Shown here: piece by piece, positions 21,673 to 33,500 of the stretch
Layout of the letters: each line of letters opens with the position of its first letter
Position numbering within the stretch: position 1 is the stretch's first letter
Assembly: GCA_013397845.1 (NCBI GenBank)
Contig: VZTG01005248.1
Location: 3,771,856 to 3,835,855, forward strand
Source: Melanocharis versteri
Lineage: Eukaryota > Chordata > Aves > Passeriformes > Melanocharitidae
Length of the DNA stretch: 64,000 nucleotides
Reading direction: 5' to 3'
Notes under the pieces: generated by a model
The model's input: the letters and a program-made list of their open reading frames with translations, nothing else
The model's database searches: none
Told to the model about the DNA's origin: nothing
Translations under genes and position numbers: made by a program

Positions 21673-24647
21673 CAGGTACAGAGAGGAGAAGAGGCTGGCT
21701 GAGAAGAGTAAGGGTGGGGCCTACCTGTTTTGGAGAGCAGTGGAGCTGCCCAGTAGCACTTCCAGCTGTCCTTTGGATAGCAGCAGAGCTTGTATCTAAA
21801 GTGTGTTTTGTTTTGTAGTCCACCCCCCAAGCTCAGCCTCCCTCCCCACCATGTCAGGAACTCGATGTGAGTGTCAGGAGAAGCAGTGTTCGCCCAAAGT
21901 GGTCGTAGCCAAATTCAACCACCTGCATTAGTGGGCTGACCAGGGCAGGACAGTGAGGTTTGCACCCATGGACAGGGCTAGCCTTCACCCACTGTGCCAC
22001 ATGCCCTGGAATGGTTGGAAAACTGCTGGCTTTGAACTTTCCCTCTCCTCTTGGTGGGGCATCACGGTCACTGGGTAATGTCTGATCTCTGTGGTATCAT
22101 AACCTTTTCTCTTGGGCTAAGTTTTGGCCTCTGGGTTGACAAATCATGACTGTTTTTGAACTCTTTTATTACAGTAAAGTTGCATCAGCTCATCTCTGCT
22201 GGCTTCTTGCTCTATGCTAGGGAAAAGTTCAGCAAGAGCTATCTTTCCAGCCTAGGTTTGAACCTTATTTTAAATACAAATATCTCTCCTTTTCAGCGTA
22301 GTCAGGAAAGATAGGGTCATCTTTATACCTGATATCTCAAGCAAAGCAGTGGGTAAATATCAAAGATGTTAAGGCAAGACAAACATACCCCTTTTATGTT
22401 TGTGGGCAGCACTAATGACACAGGGTGAAATTTATCCTCTTATCAAACGTCAACACAAACCTAGGCACTACTTCAAAGGTGCATTGATCCTATAACTGGC
22501 TCCTGGAACTGAGCTGGATTTCACCAAACTCTAAAACTTATGAGAACTGATAGACTTTATATATCTGTGTAAAAAATAATAGAGTATGTTCAGATACAGA
22601 CATACTTAGCAGTCTATGGGAGCTATCTTGATTTTGCTGGGACAATGTACGTTTCTTCTATATTGTGTTCACCTGTTCTGGACAATATTTGCTAGCCAGC
22701 TGTCCTGTCCTCCCACTTAATCAGTAAAAACATCCATATTCTTTGCAAATATACAATATTTACTCCAGCTTTCTGTTTACCAAGAAGAAGCCGACAGTCC
22801 AGTGCCTGAATGTTTAGCACTGCAGGTAATGTTTGTTTGAAGAGGAAAGCAAGAGTGAAGGCACTGTTAAAGACATTCTTTCAGGTCTTAGTGAATAATA
22901 ATAAGAACTGTCCAGTGTTTCCTACCATGTTCAGCCATTGCTCCAAGGTAGCACAAAGATCTTGTAGACAGGGAAAATGTGAAAGTCAAGGGAGAGAGCA
23001 GCAAAGTCAATGTAAGAGCAAGTAAAAAACTGGTGTCTTTTTGTTAGTGGTCATACACATAAATGTGCTGCTGCAGGGGAGGCATAGGATTTTTGTGTAT
23101 GTTGCCATTATGGTCATGCTGGGTGTGAATATTTTAATTGTAAATACTTTAGGAAAAGATATGGCATCTGCAGTTGGGTTTTCTTTTCTCTTTTGTGTTT
23201 TCTTTCTGTGGTTGTATTTGAGCAGGGTGTGCCAATATTTGCTCTCTGAGGAACAGCATCAGAATGCCTGGTGTTCGCATCTACGAACAAAAATAATGAC
23301 AACACTTCAGCTAATTCACAGTAGCTTCATGTGCATTAGTCACTGGTCCCTGTGTGCGCTAACTATAGACTGCCTTAACATTGCAAATACAGGACATAAA
23401 GCAAAGACTTCACAAAAGTTGTTTTGGCATCTCTTTTTTACTTGCTAGGCTAATGGACAAGATGTTTTAAATACAGATCCATGCTCGAAGTTGTCCTTTT
23501 CTTGGAATGTGGCTGTGGCAGTTAATATGATTACAGTAGTATCAGATGAGATGGATTAGGAGGTACTTTGCTCAGGATACATAAACCTAGCTGGTAGTGT
23601 GCTCTTCCTTTAGTTCTGAGAAAATCAGACTTTTTTTTGATCCACAGGAGTAAGACATAAAGAGTGTTTTCATAGCTGAGCTGTATTTTTTAACCTGAGT
23701 TGCTCTAAATATATAATCAAGGGCAGCTAAATCCCATGTGCTGTGGCTCACTGTACAAGTTATAATTTATTAAACTGTTATATTCATGAGATTATGTCAG
23801 AATTCCCTTGTTCTGTCATGTACATGATTGCTTTGGGGGTTCCAGGAGGTCAAACTCTGACAGTGTCAAGCATAATTATCTTCTGAATATATTCACACCC
23901 CCTGCAAAAGCCAATGTTTGTTTGGTTTTGCCTTATTTAAGAGTGTACTCACTAGTTTACAACCTTTAATGAGGCTTTCTAAGCTTCAACTGAATGACTA
24001 AAATCTGTAAGAAACACAGATTCTCTGAAGATGGTATTATGACATAAAACACATGGAATAAAAATTTTGTATTTCCATAAAAAATTCAAGACATAATGTT
24101 TAATTTGCACATTGATGCAGCTATCTGTATGTGTTGGGGCCCATGGTGGTAAACACACAGTAATGCACATTAACTTGTTTTTCTGAATTAGTGATTTTAT
24201 ACATATAGAATAAACTAATAATCCCCCACTTTATAATGAATTTGAAGCTTATAAAACGTGACAGCTACTGATGTTCTCCACCAATATACTGGAATGGTTG
24301 GTCCCAGTTTAGTGAGTACTATTTGGGTGGCAGGTTTACATAGTGAAAATATTAATAGCATCACTGAGTAATTAATACTACAATGAGTGGGACAGGTGAA
24401 AACATTGTGTCTATAAGCGGAAGACCAGGGCTCCCAGCCAGAGTTGAGTTGTGGTAAATTAATCTGTTGTCACCCGTCCATTGAATCAACATAACTGACC
24501 TTGTGTTTGCTTCAGCTTTGGGGAAAATCGTCTAACGTCAAGCTCTTTGACTGATATCTTGTCCACCAATTGTAGAAATACTGTTTCACTCTGAAATCTT
24601 AATAATTCTTTTTCTGTTATCACAGTAAGCTTGTGTTAATGACTGTA
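21673..24647. other. Unique AT-rich sequence, no gene recognised
   Basis: The 135-codon ORF at 23041-23448 (plus strand) is hydrophobic in its first half, but it lacks a recognisable family or supporting context and is probably chance. No repeat is recognised. Confidence 0.5.
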
Positions 24648-25905
24648 CAGAATCACAGAACTATTAGGACTGGAAAGGCTCTCTGGAGATCATCCAGTCC
24701 AACGCCCTGCCAAGGCAGGGTCACCTGGAGCAGGTTACACGGGAACACATCCTGGTGGGTTTTGAATGTCTCCAGTGAGGGAGAATTTGTGACATCCCTG
24801 GTCAGCCTTTCCCAGTGATCTGCCACCCTCAGTGTAAAGAAGTTCTTCTTTGTGTTGAGGCAAAACTTCTTGTGTTTTAGTTTGTGACCATTGCTCCTTG
24901 TCCTGTGACTGGGCAGCATGAAAACAGTCTGGCACCATCGTCTTGGCACCTGCCTTTGAGATATTTATATGCGTTAAGGAGATTCCCTCTCATAGACTAA
25001 GCAAGCCCAGCTCCTGCAGTCTCTCCCCATAAGAGAGATGCTCCAGACACCTCTGTGATCTTTGTGGCTTTTGCTGGACCTCTCCAGTAGCTCCTTGTCT
25101 TTCTTGTACTCAGGAGCCCAGAGTGGGACATAGCACTCCAGGTGTGGCCTCACCAGGGCTGAGTAGAGGGGCAGGATCACCTTCCTTGACCTGCTGGCCA
25201 CATTCTGGATTCATCCCAGGATATCACTGGCCCTCCTGCTGCAAGGGCACACTGCTGGCTCATGAACAGCTTGTCATCCACCGAGACTCCCAAGTCCTCC
25301 TCAGCAGAGCTGCTCTCTAGCAGGTCAGCCCCCAGCTGGTGCTTGGGGTTATTCCTCCTCAGCTGCAGGACCCTGCCCTTGCCCTTGCTGAACCTCATTT
25401 TCTCTCTGCCCAATTCTCCAGCCTGTCAGGGTCCCACTGAATGGCAGCATAGCATTCAGGTGGGTCAGCCACTCTCCCCAGTCTCATATCATCATCAAGC
25501 CTGCTGAGGGTACATTCTATCCCTTCATCCAGGTCATTCCTAAACAAGTCGAATAAGACTGGACCCAGTATTGACCCCTGGGGAATGCCACAGACTGCAG
25601 GCCTCCAACTGGATTCTATTCCACTGATCACAATCCTCTGGGCTCTGTCATTCAGACAGTTCTTGATCTACCTCACTGTCCGTTCATCCAACCCACACTT
25701 CCTAAGCTTGCCTGCAAGGATGTTGTGTGAGACAGAGTCAAAAGCCTTGGTGAAGTCAAGGTAGACAACATCCACTGCTCTCCCCTCACTGACCCACCCT
25801 GCCAACTCATCATGGAAGTCTCTCCGACTGGTCAAGCATGCTTCCTCCTTGATGAATCCATGCTAACTACTCTTGATGATCTTCTTTTTGTCTACATGCC
25901 TGGTG
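24648..25905 (-). mobile_element. CR1 LINE, longest copy in the window (ORF2 3' half plus tail)
   Basis: Read on the minus strand from about 25905 down to 24648, it carries the second half of the CR1 pol gene. RT motif A is legible as VDVVYLDFTKAFDSVS (about 25735-25785). Motif B reads GIPQGSILGP (about 25565-25595). Motif C reads RLDDDMRL where the family has Phe-Ala-Asp-Asp, so the Asp pair remains but its neighbours have changed. The C-terminal words LPLYSALVRPHLE, GHKLKHKKF and NFFTLRV follow in order, in several frames with stops. It is therefore 5'-truncated and broken by frameshifts, and cannot encode an active protein. The left end (CAGAATCACAGAACTATTAG) is the element's 3' terminus. 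Confidence 0.95.
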
Positions 25906-26275
25906 ATAAACTAAATAAATAACACCCTTGTGCTGAAACATTTACTTGCTACTGTGTAGTAGCTTGATTCTGGCAGTTGGTGATCTTTGTTCCTTTCACT
26001 GAGAGGAAAGCACAGCTCCTTTGAGGGAAGACATCTTTTCAGCTCATGCTCCAGTGGATACTACACAAAATGTTATATGTGGAAAACTATAGCAGCGTCC
26101 CCCCCTTATTTATTTTGAGCCCAAACAGTTGTATAAGTTCTCCTCAGTGTTCCCCTCCTTGTTAATTCTTTTATAAAAATATGATTTTTAAAATAAAGTA
26201 TATTTCTCAAAAGAAAAATTCTGACAGCTAATGATCAGAAAAAAAAATTAAGTTCATATACATATTGATAAAATT
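25906..26275. other. Unique AT-rich sequence, no gene recognised
   Basis: About 370 bases between the CR1 copy and the AAAAG microsatellite. Nothing is recognised in it. Confidence 0.5.
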
Positions 26276-26344
26276 AAAGAAAAGAAAAGAAAAGAAAAGA
26301 AAAGAAAAGAAAAGAAAAGAAAAGAAAAGAAAAGAAAAGAAAAG

Positions 26345-26375
<31 letters not shown>

Positions 26376-26391
26376 GAAAAGAAAAAAGAAA
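26276..26391 (+). repeat. (AAAAG)n microsatellite, 116-nt pure purine
   Basis: There are about twenty copies of the AAAAG pentanucleotide. They are perfect until about 26366 and then interrupted by extra A residues. No pyrimidine lies between the T at 26275 and the T at 26392. The minus-strand ORF over it (repeating Phe-Phe-Ser-Phe-Leu) is an artefact of the repeat. Confidence 0.96.
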
Positions 26392-27507
26392 TATAAAGTT
26401 TGCATCACAATTTTCAGTAGAATAAAAATTTATTAATATATGAAACACTGAAATGGTGCTGGTATATAAAGAAAAGTCAGGTACAAAAGTCATATAAGCC
26501 ACATACTCATTTATGACTTCCATCTAACCATTGATATTCCCTTAGAAATCAAAAGGGAAAGGGTCAGTAAGAACCCTTTCCCTATCAGTAAAGAATAGCG
26601 ATATGTGGGAAACATAGGTAAATACCTGTGAAAGATCAGCAGAACTAAGGAATCTGGGAACTGAGGCACATGAGGATGGGGAGAGTGAGTACGGAAGGAC
26701 CAGGTCCCTCTGGAGGTAGGAATGAGCAGAGTGGGCTGAGCAGGGGGATGGAGAGCAGCACCCTGACTGGGTGGGATATGCTTTCTGGGAGACCTGGTGG
26801 GAGCAGGGAGGGGCTGGTTTTAGTGAACCATGCAAATCTTTCTCTAGTGAAACCCCATGTAAATACATGAAGTATGTTTGGCACATGGTCAGAAATCTGA
26901 CTGATCATAGCTAGATATTTGGAAAATAGAAATCCGTTTGGCTTAATAAAAAAGTTTGGAAATATTTGCCTTCAGATTTGGGTAAAAAATATGATGAATA
27001 GACCTCCCTTCCTCCTCCAGTTTCCAACATCGCATATAATTTTTTTTAAATTTACTTCAACAGAAGGAGATTTCTTTAAAAATTAAAAAAAAAAAAGTAT
27101 TTGCAGAGAGTTTTGGCTTGTTAGTTGTCTGCTTGCCCAGAAAGTACTGCTCACTTTCCTCTTCTTTTCCATAAGCAAAAATATTAGTATTCAGCTGGGG
27201 TTACCAGCAGCTAAATGTGAAGGGTTTTGTCCTTCTGCTCCTCTCTGCTGATGCCCATTCAGGGAGTTCTGTCAGCTTTGCAGCTTTCCCAAAAGGCTGA
27301 AATGCAGGGGACTATTGCATGGATAGCTGTAGCTCTCATCAGTAACAGAAGAGAAAAGCGAAGATAGCCACTAGAAAAACTCAATTTCATGGAACAGATA
27401 TTTTCTGTTGTAATGAAAATAACCTTAATGAAAAATTGCTGGCTATCTCACCACTCCAGTCTTCTCTAAATATGTCAGATATGCCATTATAGTTATTTAC
27501 CTCTGGT
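26392..27507. other. Unique AT-rich sequence, no gene recognised
   Basis: The overlapping ORFs at 26542-26908 lie on both strands of a modestly GC-richer stretch (26640-26830). No family is recognised and neither strand is preferred. Confidence 0.45.
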
Positions 27508-27585
27508 AGAATCAGTGAATCATTCAGATTGGAAAAGACCTTTAAGACCATTGAGTCCAACCATAAAGCTCGCACTGCCACAATA
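27508..27585 (-). mobile_element. CR1 LINE 3'-end fragment
   Basis: AGAATCAGTGAATCATTCAG and GGAAAAGACCTTTAAGACCA, then TTGAGTCCAACCATAAAGCT, give the reverse complement of the tail of an avian CR1 subfamily whose 3' end carries 'ttggaaaagacctctaagatc'. It is a short, strongly 5'-truncated piece. Confidence 0.85.
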
Positions 27586-30500
27586 GTTTGGAAGCTAAGT
27601 CTCTGCAAAGTTTAGCTTCTATATTAAATTATGTATTTTAATGTTAGAATGCCCTTGACTCACTAGTATAATGACACTTCAAGAGCAGCAAATTATCGTA
27701 ATACAGTAGTAAAGTTTTGTGACATTTGCCAGTTTATCTTTGGTTACATCAGGAAGGGACACGATACCTGTTTTCCTCTTCTGAGTAATTACTTTTCTCA
27801 TTGCATCTCATGCTTCACTCATTGAGCTCTGAGCTTACTGAGATGACAGATCAAGAGGCTTCTATGTTTTGTTTGGAATTTAAATATTCTAGATATTCAG
27901 ATGGTGTATAGAAACCTACTCACACATGTATGTATGGGTGCTTGTGTGGCTGCACTTCCATATAATAGAACAGCAAATCTTTCCACAGAGATTCCAGTTG
28001 ATTAACTTCTTGTCAAATATTTGACCTGCTTCCATTTTTCAAAATATTATACCTACAATTGCTAGAGGTAGGGCTTTAGAATAATTTATTTTTAAACCTT
28101 GCTTTCATATATTCATACTTACAATTTCAATCACAATTATCGGTATTATTATAGCACTGATCAGAGATGCACCAGATATTTTCATGAAAAAAAAGAAAAA
28201 GGAAAAGAAAGCAGAAGCTCATCTGAAAAAGAGTTTGTGGGTTAGGCTTCAGTATGAGATGGCCAGTTGATCATCAATATTGTCCATTTAATATCAATAT
28301 TGGAGATGACCATTACAGTATGTGAAATAACTCTTCACCCTTCTCCGACTTTGTATCATATATAAATCTTCTCCAAAAGACATTTCTAAGGTTAGCATAA
28401 GAAATTTTCCCCTGAAATGTTAAATATCATGTCTCATATTTTGCTTTCTGTATCCTCTCTCTTTTCTCTCTCTGTCTTTCTAATTTTTTACTGAGTTTAC
28501 CGATTCAATTTTAATAGGGAAAATTTTCTGTCAAAACTGTAGTCGATTCTATCCACTGGGGGCTATTTTTAGAGAAAATGTTCTTAAGGACAAAAGTCAG
28601 TACTTACATTACTGAGGAGAGAAAATAGGCTGAAATGGAGGTGGGAAAATAAAACAATTGTCAACTAAGAAAGGCCATTGCATGAAAGGATAGTAGAGGT
28701 TCACTCCCCTTTGGGAGAAAGGAGAGTCAGAAGAGAAAAACATGAACACGAACAGGCCCGTAGGAACCCATAAAGTAATTTGTGGTTAAAAAGAGGCTAT
28801 GCCTCACAGCTGAGGTATCCAAAGGCTAAAATTAGTAATAGAGCAGAGGCATGACTGTGAGCATAGTGCCAGAGATGTACTGCAGCGAGAAGAGCAACTG
28901 AGACTCAGAAGTGCTGGAGAAGTGTTTTCCTTGCATTCTGTTTTGTCCTGGAGTGAAAGAGCTTTCCTTGCTTTGAGAAAAAGAAAAATCAGAATGAATC
29001 ATCTGCAAATACCGAATCAACCTCATGAGAGAAATGAGAAATCAAGAGACAGACAACTTGATACTAAAATAATAAATAGTCTTATTCCTGCGCTAGACTT
29101 TCCCTGTAGAATCCTCTTTATCCTCATAGCAGACTGGCTTCCTCAGTTCTGTACTTCTGAGGAAGCAGCAGTGCTGTTTTCAAACTTTAATTCAAGGTCA
29201 CTTCATGTGTACAATATAAATTTGGGGAGCAACAGATCGATATCGTCAGTGCCTTGTCTTCCCTTTTAGAAAATAGTTTTGTTAGGATGGTGATGAAGCA
29301 ATCAAAGGAACATATTCGTCAAATCACAGACACATATGATTTAGATAAGGAGAGAATAATTTTTTTTTCTTAAAAAAACAAGCACATCTGGTTACATACA
29401 GTGACTGAGCAAAGGCACGTATCATCCTATGGTTTTGAAGATAGCAGGAAAGATTAATGCTCTGATTCTGTAAATCTATGTCAGACTGCTATAAATTTAG
29501 AAGTAATTTGCTTTGATAACTAACTGGAAAATTAATGTAATTCCTAACAAGAAAGAGCATGTTTATAACATAAACGTGCTGTGATAAAATGCCCTAAGAA
29601 CTAAATATCCTGGAAAGAATTTTAATTCTTATAAAGATAAGTGATTGAAGGAATGCTAATTCTCTCTTTACTAGGAAGGATGAGGAATGACTATGCACTA
29701 CAGCTACATACTGAATTCTTGAAGAGACTTATTTTTACAGGGAAATTTATGAACCTTTTTTTTTTCAAATGTGTTAATACACTTTAGTAAGTAAAGACAC
29801 ATAAGGAAAATGAATATTACATTGTGAAACATGGCCCCACAATTTTATAAAGATCTGTTATGAATAAAACACTGGAGCATGCCTAGCAGTGCTGGAGCCA
29901 GATGTTAGGCAGGCAAAAGAACTCAGAAGAAGAAAGAGATGTCAGTAATTTGGTGGTCAGTAAGTATTTCCAGAGTCACAAATGGAAATAATTCAGTCTA
30001 CAATAATGATTTTTAAAAAGCAATAAAAATGAAGCATTTCTGAGGGATATAAACCAGTTTCACACTAATGATGTAGGAAAAAACATTCTCTTCATTTCAG
30101 ATAAGTCTGTGAGTTTGTAACAAGTAATTGGGCAAATTAAGGGTAGAACAAAAGAGCTGCTGAGGAGCTTTATCTATTTTTTTGGTCTTGCATTGAAGGA
30201 GAGGGCAGAACACAGGGACAGTTAGGCTGATAACCATGAAAAAAATAAAAATTGTCACATTTGTAAAAGAGGAAAAGAATCAGTGAATCCGTGGGTTAGA
30301 TGACATTGCCAGATATGCAACCCCTGGGTGATAATTTTATCAATTGTGATGAGATGGTCATTTTCAGAGATGGTAATTTTCATGGCATTAGACATAATAT
30401 TTCTTAGTTTTCAAATAGTATCACAGCTTTGATAAAAAATGTAGTTTGTTCTGAAAATGAATAATTCTAGCATGACTGTGCAAAAGATGGAAAAATTATT

Positions 30501-33500
30501 TTTGTAAATTTAGAAATTTTTTTAAAGGACTATCTTGTTTTGCTTAAATAAAAGATTTACAAGTTTCAAATACTGATTTTATTTCCTAAATCAATATTAT
30601 TCCAGTAATGTACACCATTAAACATAATGGTGTGTACTTTTTTAGGAGTTTTCTTTTTGGGGGGAAATTTCCTAAAAATATGACACTAATTTTTACAGAA
30701 ATACAGGGAAAAACCCCAGAATTCTGTGTGTGCACTAACGGTATATACTATGGGCCTGATATAAACTTATGGATATTTCAATGTGATATAAGTATTCCAA
30801 ATAAATCCATTGACATCTTTATAAACCATGGTTTATCCCTAATTATAATTGGTTTCTTGGCCATTAAGGAAATATAAAATCTTCATGAATGTTTTGTGTC
30901 CTGTGTAATGAAATATTTTGTGTGATCAGTTTCCTGAAAAACCAGAAAAGGGGCATTTACTCATTCAGCACAAAGTCAAGGCAGTAGCCACATCCCTCAG
31001 CCGGGAGCCCTTTGGTCTGACAGTCTGCTCTGAGGAGCTCTCAGGGTGTTCTGAGCTCACGGTTTATGAGCTGTGGCATCCTGAAGGTTGCAGCATATTC
31101 CACCTGCTGACCTGGCGACAGGGACCTAGGGCAGAGCTGGGGCACTGAAGAGCCCGTTTGTGACATTGGCCCTGCCCTTCTTGCTCTTGGGGAGCTGTGA
31201 ATGGGAAACCTGTGCCAAAATTAAGTCCAGTGTTTGCTGTAAGGGTGGAGCTGCCTGATGCTGTGAGATTACAGAAGGGAAAATGGATACACGTAATTGA
31301 TAAATTTCAAATACTACTGTCCAACCAGTCCATGACTTCCCATTCTCAGGAATCCAGCAACAAGCGGGAGGGAACTGGAGACAACTCTTGATATCCAGCA
31401 AGATCAGGGGAGAAGTGATTAGTACAACAAAGGAAAACCCTAATTTTGGCAAAATAATCCCAGCTCCAAGTCTAGCAGGTTAAGTCAAAAAGGCTCTCCC
31501 TCTTTGCTGAGGGCAGTCAAATACCTTCTGTGCAGAGGTCCCAGAATTTTCAAGAGCAGATGGCGCCTTTCTGTATGAAATGTTTAATGATATGTGCTAA
31601 TGAAGCTGGCTTTTATGCTGTTTTGGGGCCCTTTTCAGGCTCCAGGTACACTTTGTTCTCTTTTATCTGGTGGAATTCAGTGAATGAAAAGAAGTAAAAG
31701 AACTGTTACTTTGCTTGAAGGGAAATTCACTGCAGCCAGGGTGCCAAAGATCTATGTATATGTTAATCAACTCCAAATGTATCTGCAGGAAGAAAATTGT
31801 TTAAATGAACTGCATAACTCAACATAGCCCTCTTTAAGATTTTCTTCCTTCTGCAGCCATTTACTATAGGAATGTGTTATTTTATCCCAAAGTGCTCAAC
31901 AATAACAACTGTTACTGAGCTCTTTTCAGCAAGAGGTCGTTGTGAAGTCCTTGTCAGATCAGCTTCCCACATGCCTGCTCGTAGATCTCCAGACACTGAG
32001 TGGGACATGAGTGACAATCTTTTCCAATGCTTTATATTAAAGCCATTTGTATAAAATCGTGTAAGAAGGCTGTAATCTGGCCAAGAACAGACTAGAGCTC
32101 TTCTGTATGTCAGTATCTACAGGAGCCACAAAAGTGACCGTTTCCTCCTGGAGAATCCTTCCAACCTTCTGTAAGAAATGTGCTGGGGGAAACTTTGGTA
32201 ACCAGCTATGGTCATCACAATCTCAGATGTCCTTCTTTAAACTGTCTCACCTGTGCAGCAAAAGGACAGAGACTCCTGAAGACTCCTGATTTCACCATGC
32301 CATGTCAGGAAGGATTGTCTCAACTATAGGTACAAGAGGACCGAAGTAAAATGTCCTTTTTTAGCTTACAGATTTTTGACTTTTCAACAAGTGTCATAGT
32401 TTTATTTTGATGCTGTTAGATACATCTCCTAGGTCTCTCACGTGGGTTGACAATAATTCTGTTGTTAGTATATGTGGCAATGTTATCATCAAATGTTATC
32501 AGTGTTATCAAGACCTGAGCATCCACAGTTAGCCTGAACTCTGAGTAACTGCTGCAGCTGTCAGGAGGAATATCTTAGCAAGGGAAGAGATATTTGGGCC
32601 TTGTACTGATTTTGTGAAATATTTGAAAAATCCTGCTTTGGGTCTCTGCTTATATGGAGATGGTGGAAAACCTCTTTGTTCACATGGTTCCTTCAGAGCT
32701 GAGAATGAGTCCCTGAGGCCATGCAACACATCTGAGGGAGAGTCTGCGAGGAAGGGAAGGTGGTTTAGATTTCCCTCCCTGCTCTTTACTAAGGGAGGTT
32801 TCCTGCGCAGAGCTCCTGATGTAGCAGGTGTTTCTGGTTATTTTGTTGTGTGTCTGAGCATTCCTGTTCAGTTGTAATTTTGGCATGTCGCCATGGCTTT
32901 GCTGTCAGATGGGAATGACACCACACGTGTACCTGGGACGTAGAAAAATGGAATTTCATGAGAGACATTAGAGGTATTCATCTTCAGAGCTTTCTTCTCA
33001 CTGAATTTCAAAGGCCTGCTGTAAGCAATGAAAGCATGGGAATGTTGAACTGAAGGTCAAAATAGGATTCTTTTTGTCTGATAAATACTTGGCAAAGCAT
33101 ACTTCTCTCACTAAAAATAGGTAGATATGAATATATCTAGTTTTAATTACAGCAGTATTTTTTAGGCGTTTAATAAATTAAGGATTTCATAGTAGCACAT
33201 TTATCATTTTTTCCCAGCATCTTTTACAGTTTTCAGTGAAAACCATAATGGAGAACAAGATCTTGTCCATGGCACAGAGCGTGATGGCACTGGAACTCTC
33301 CTTTCCTTGTGAGTAAGGACAGTCACCACTTGGTAGATTGGAAATATGAAACAGATGGATTAATTTCTGGTTTAGATTTAAAATTACTACCTCTTTCTAA
33401 AAAGTTTTTTTGGCTGCACATGGATCTGAGCAGAGCTCCACATGCTAGAAAACACATGAGGAAAGTTATGTTTGCATTGACTCCCAGTGGGATTTTGCAC

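Noticed and set aside
23041..23448. 135-codon plus-strand ORF with hydrophobic segments
   Set aside because: The hydrophobicity comes from T-rich codons. No family resemblance or supporting signal is visible.
26254..26523. 89-codon minus-strand ORF with repeating Phe-Phe-Ser-Phe-Leu
   Set aside because: It is an artefact of the AAAAG microsatellite.
30609..30636. Hairpin considered as a microRNA precursor
   Set aside because: The stem is about 12 bp including two G-T pairs, far shorter than a pre-miRNA, which needs roughly 22 bp or more of pairing.
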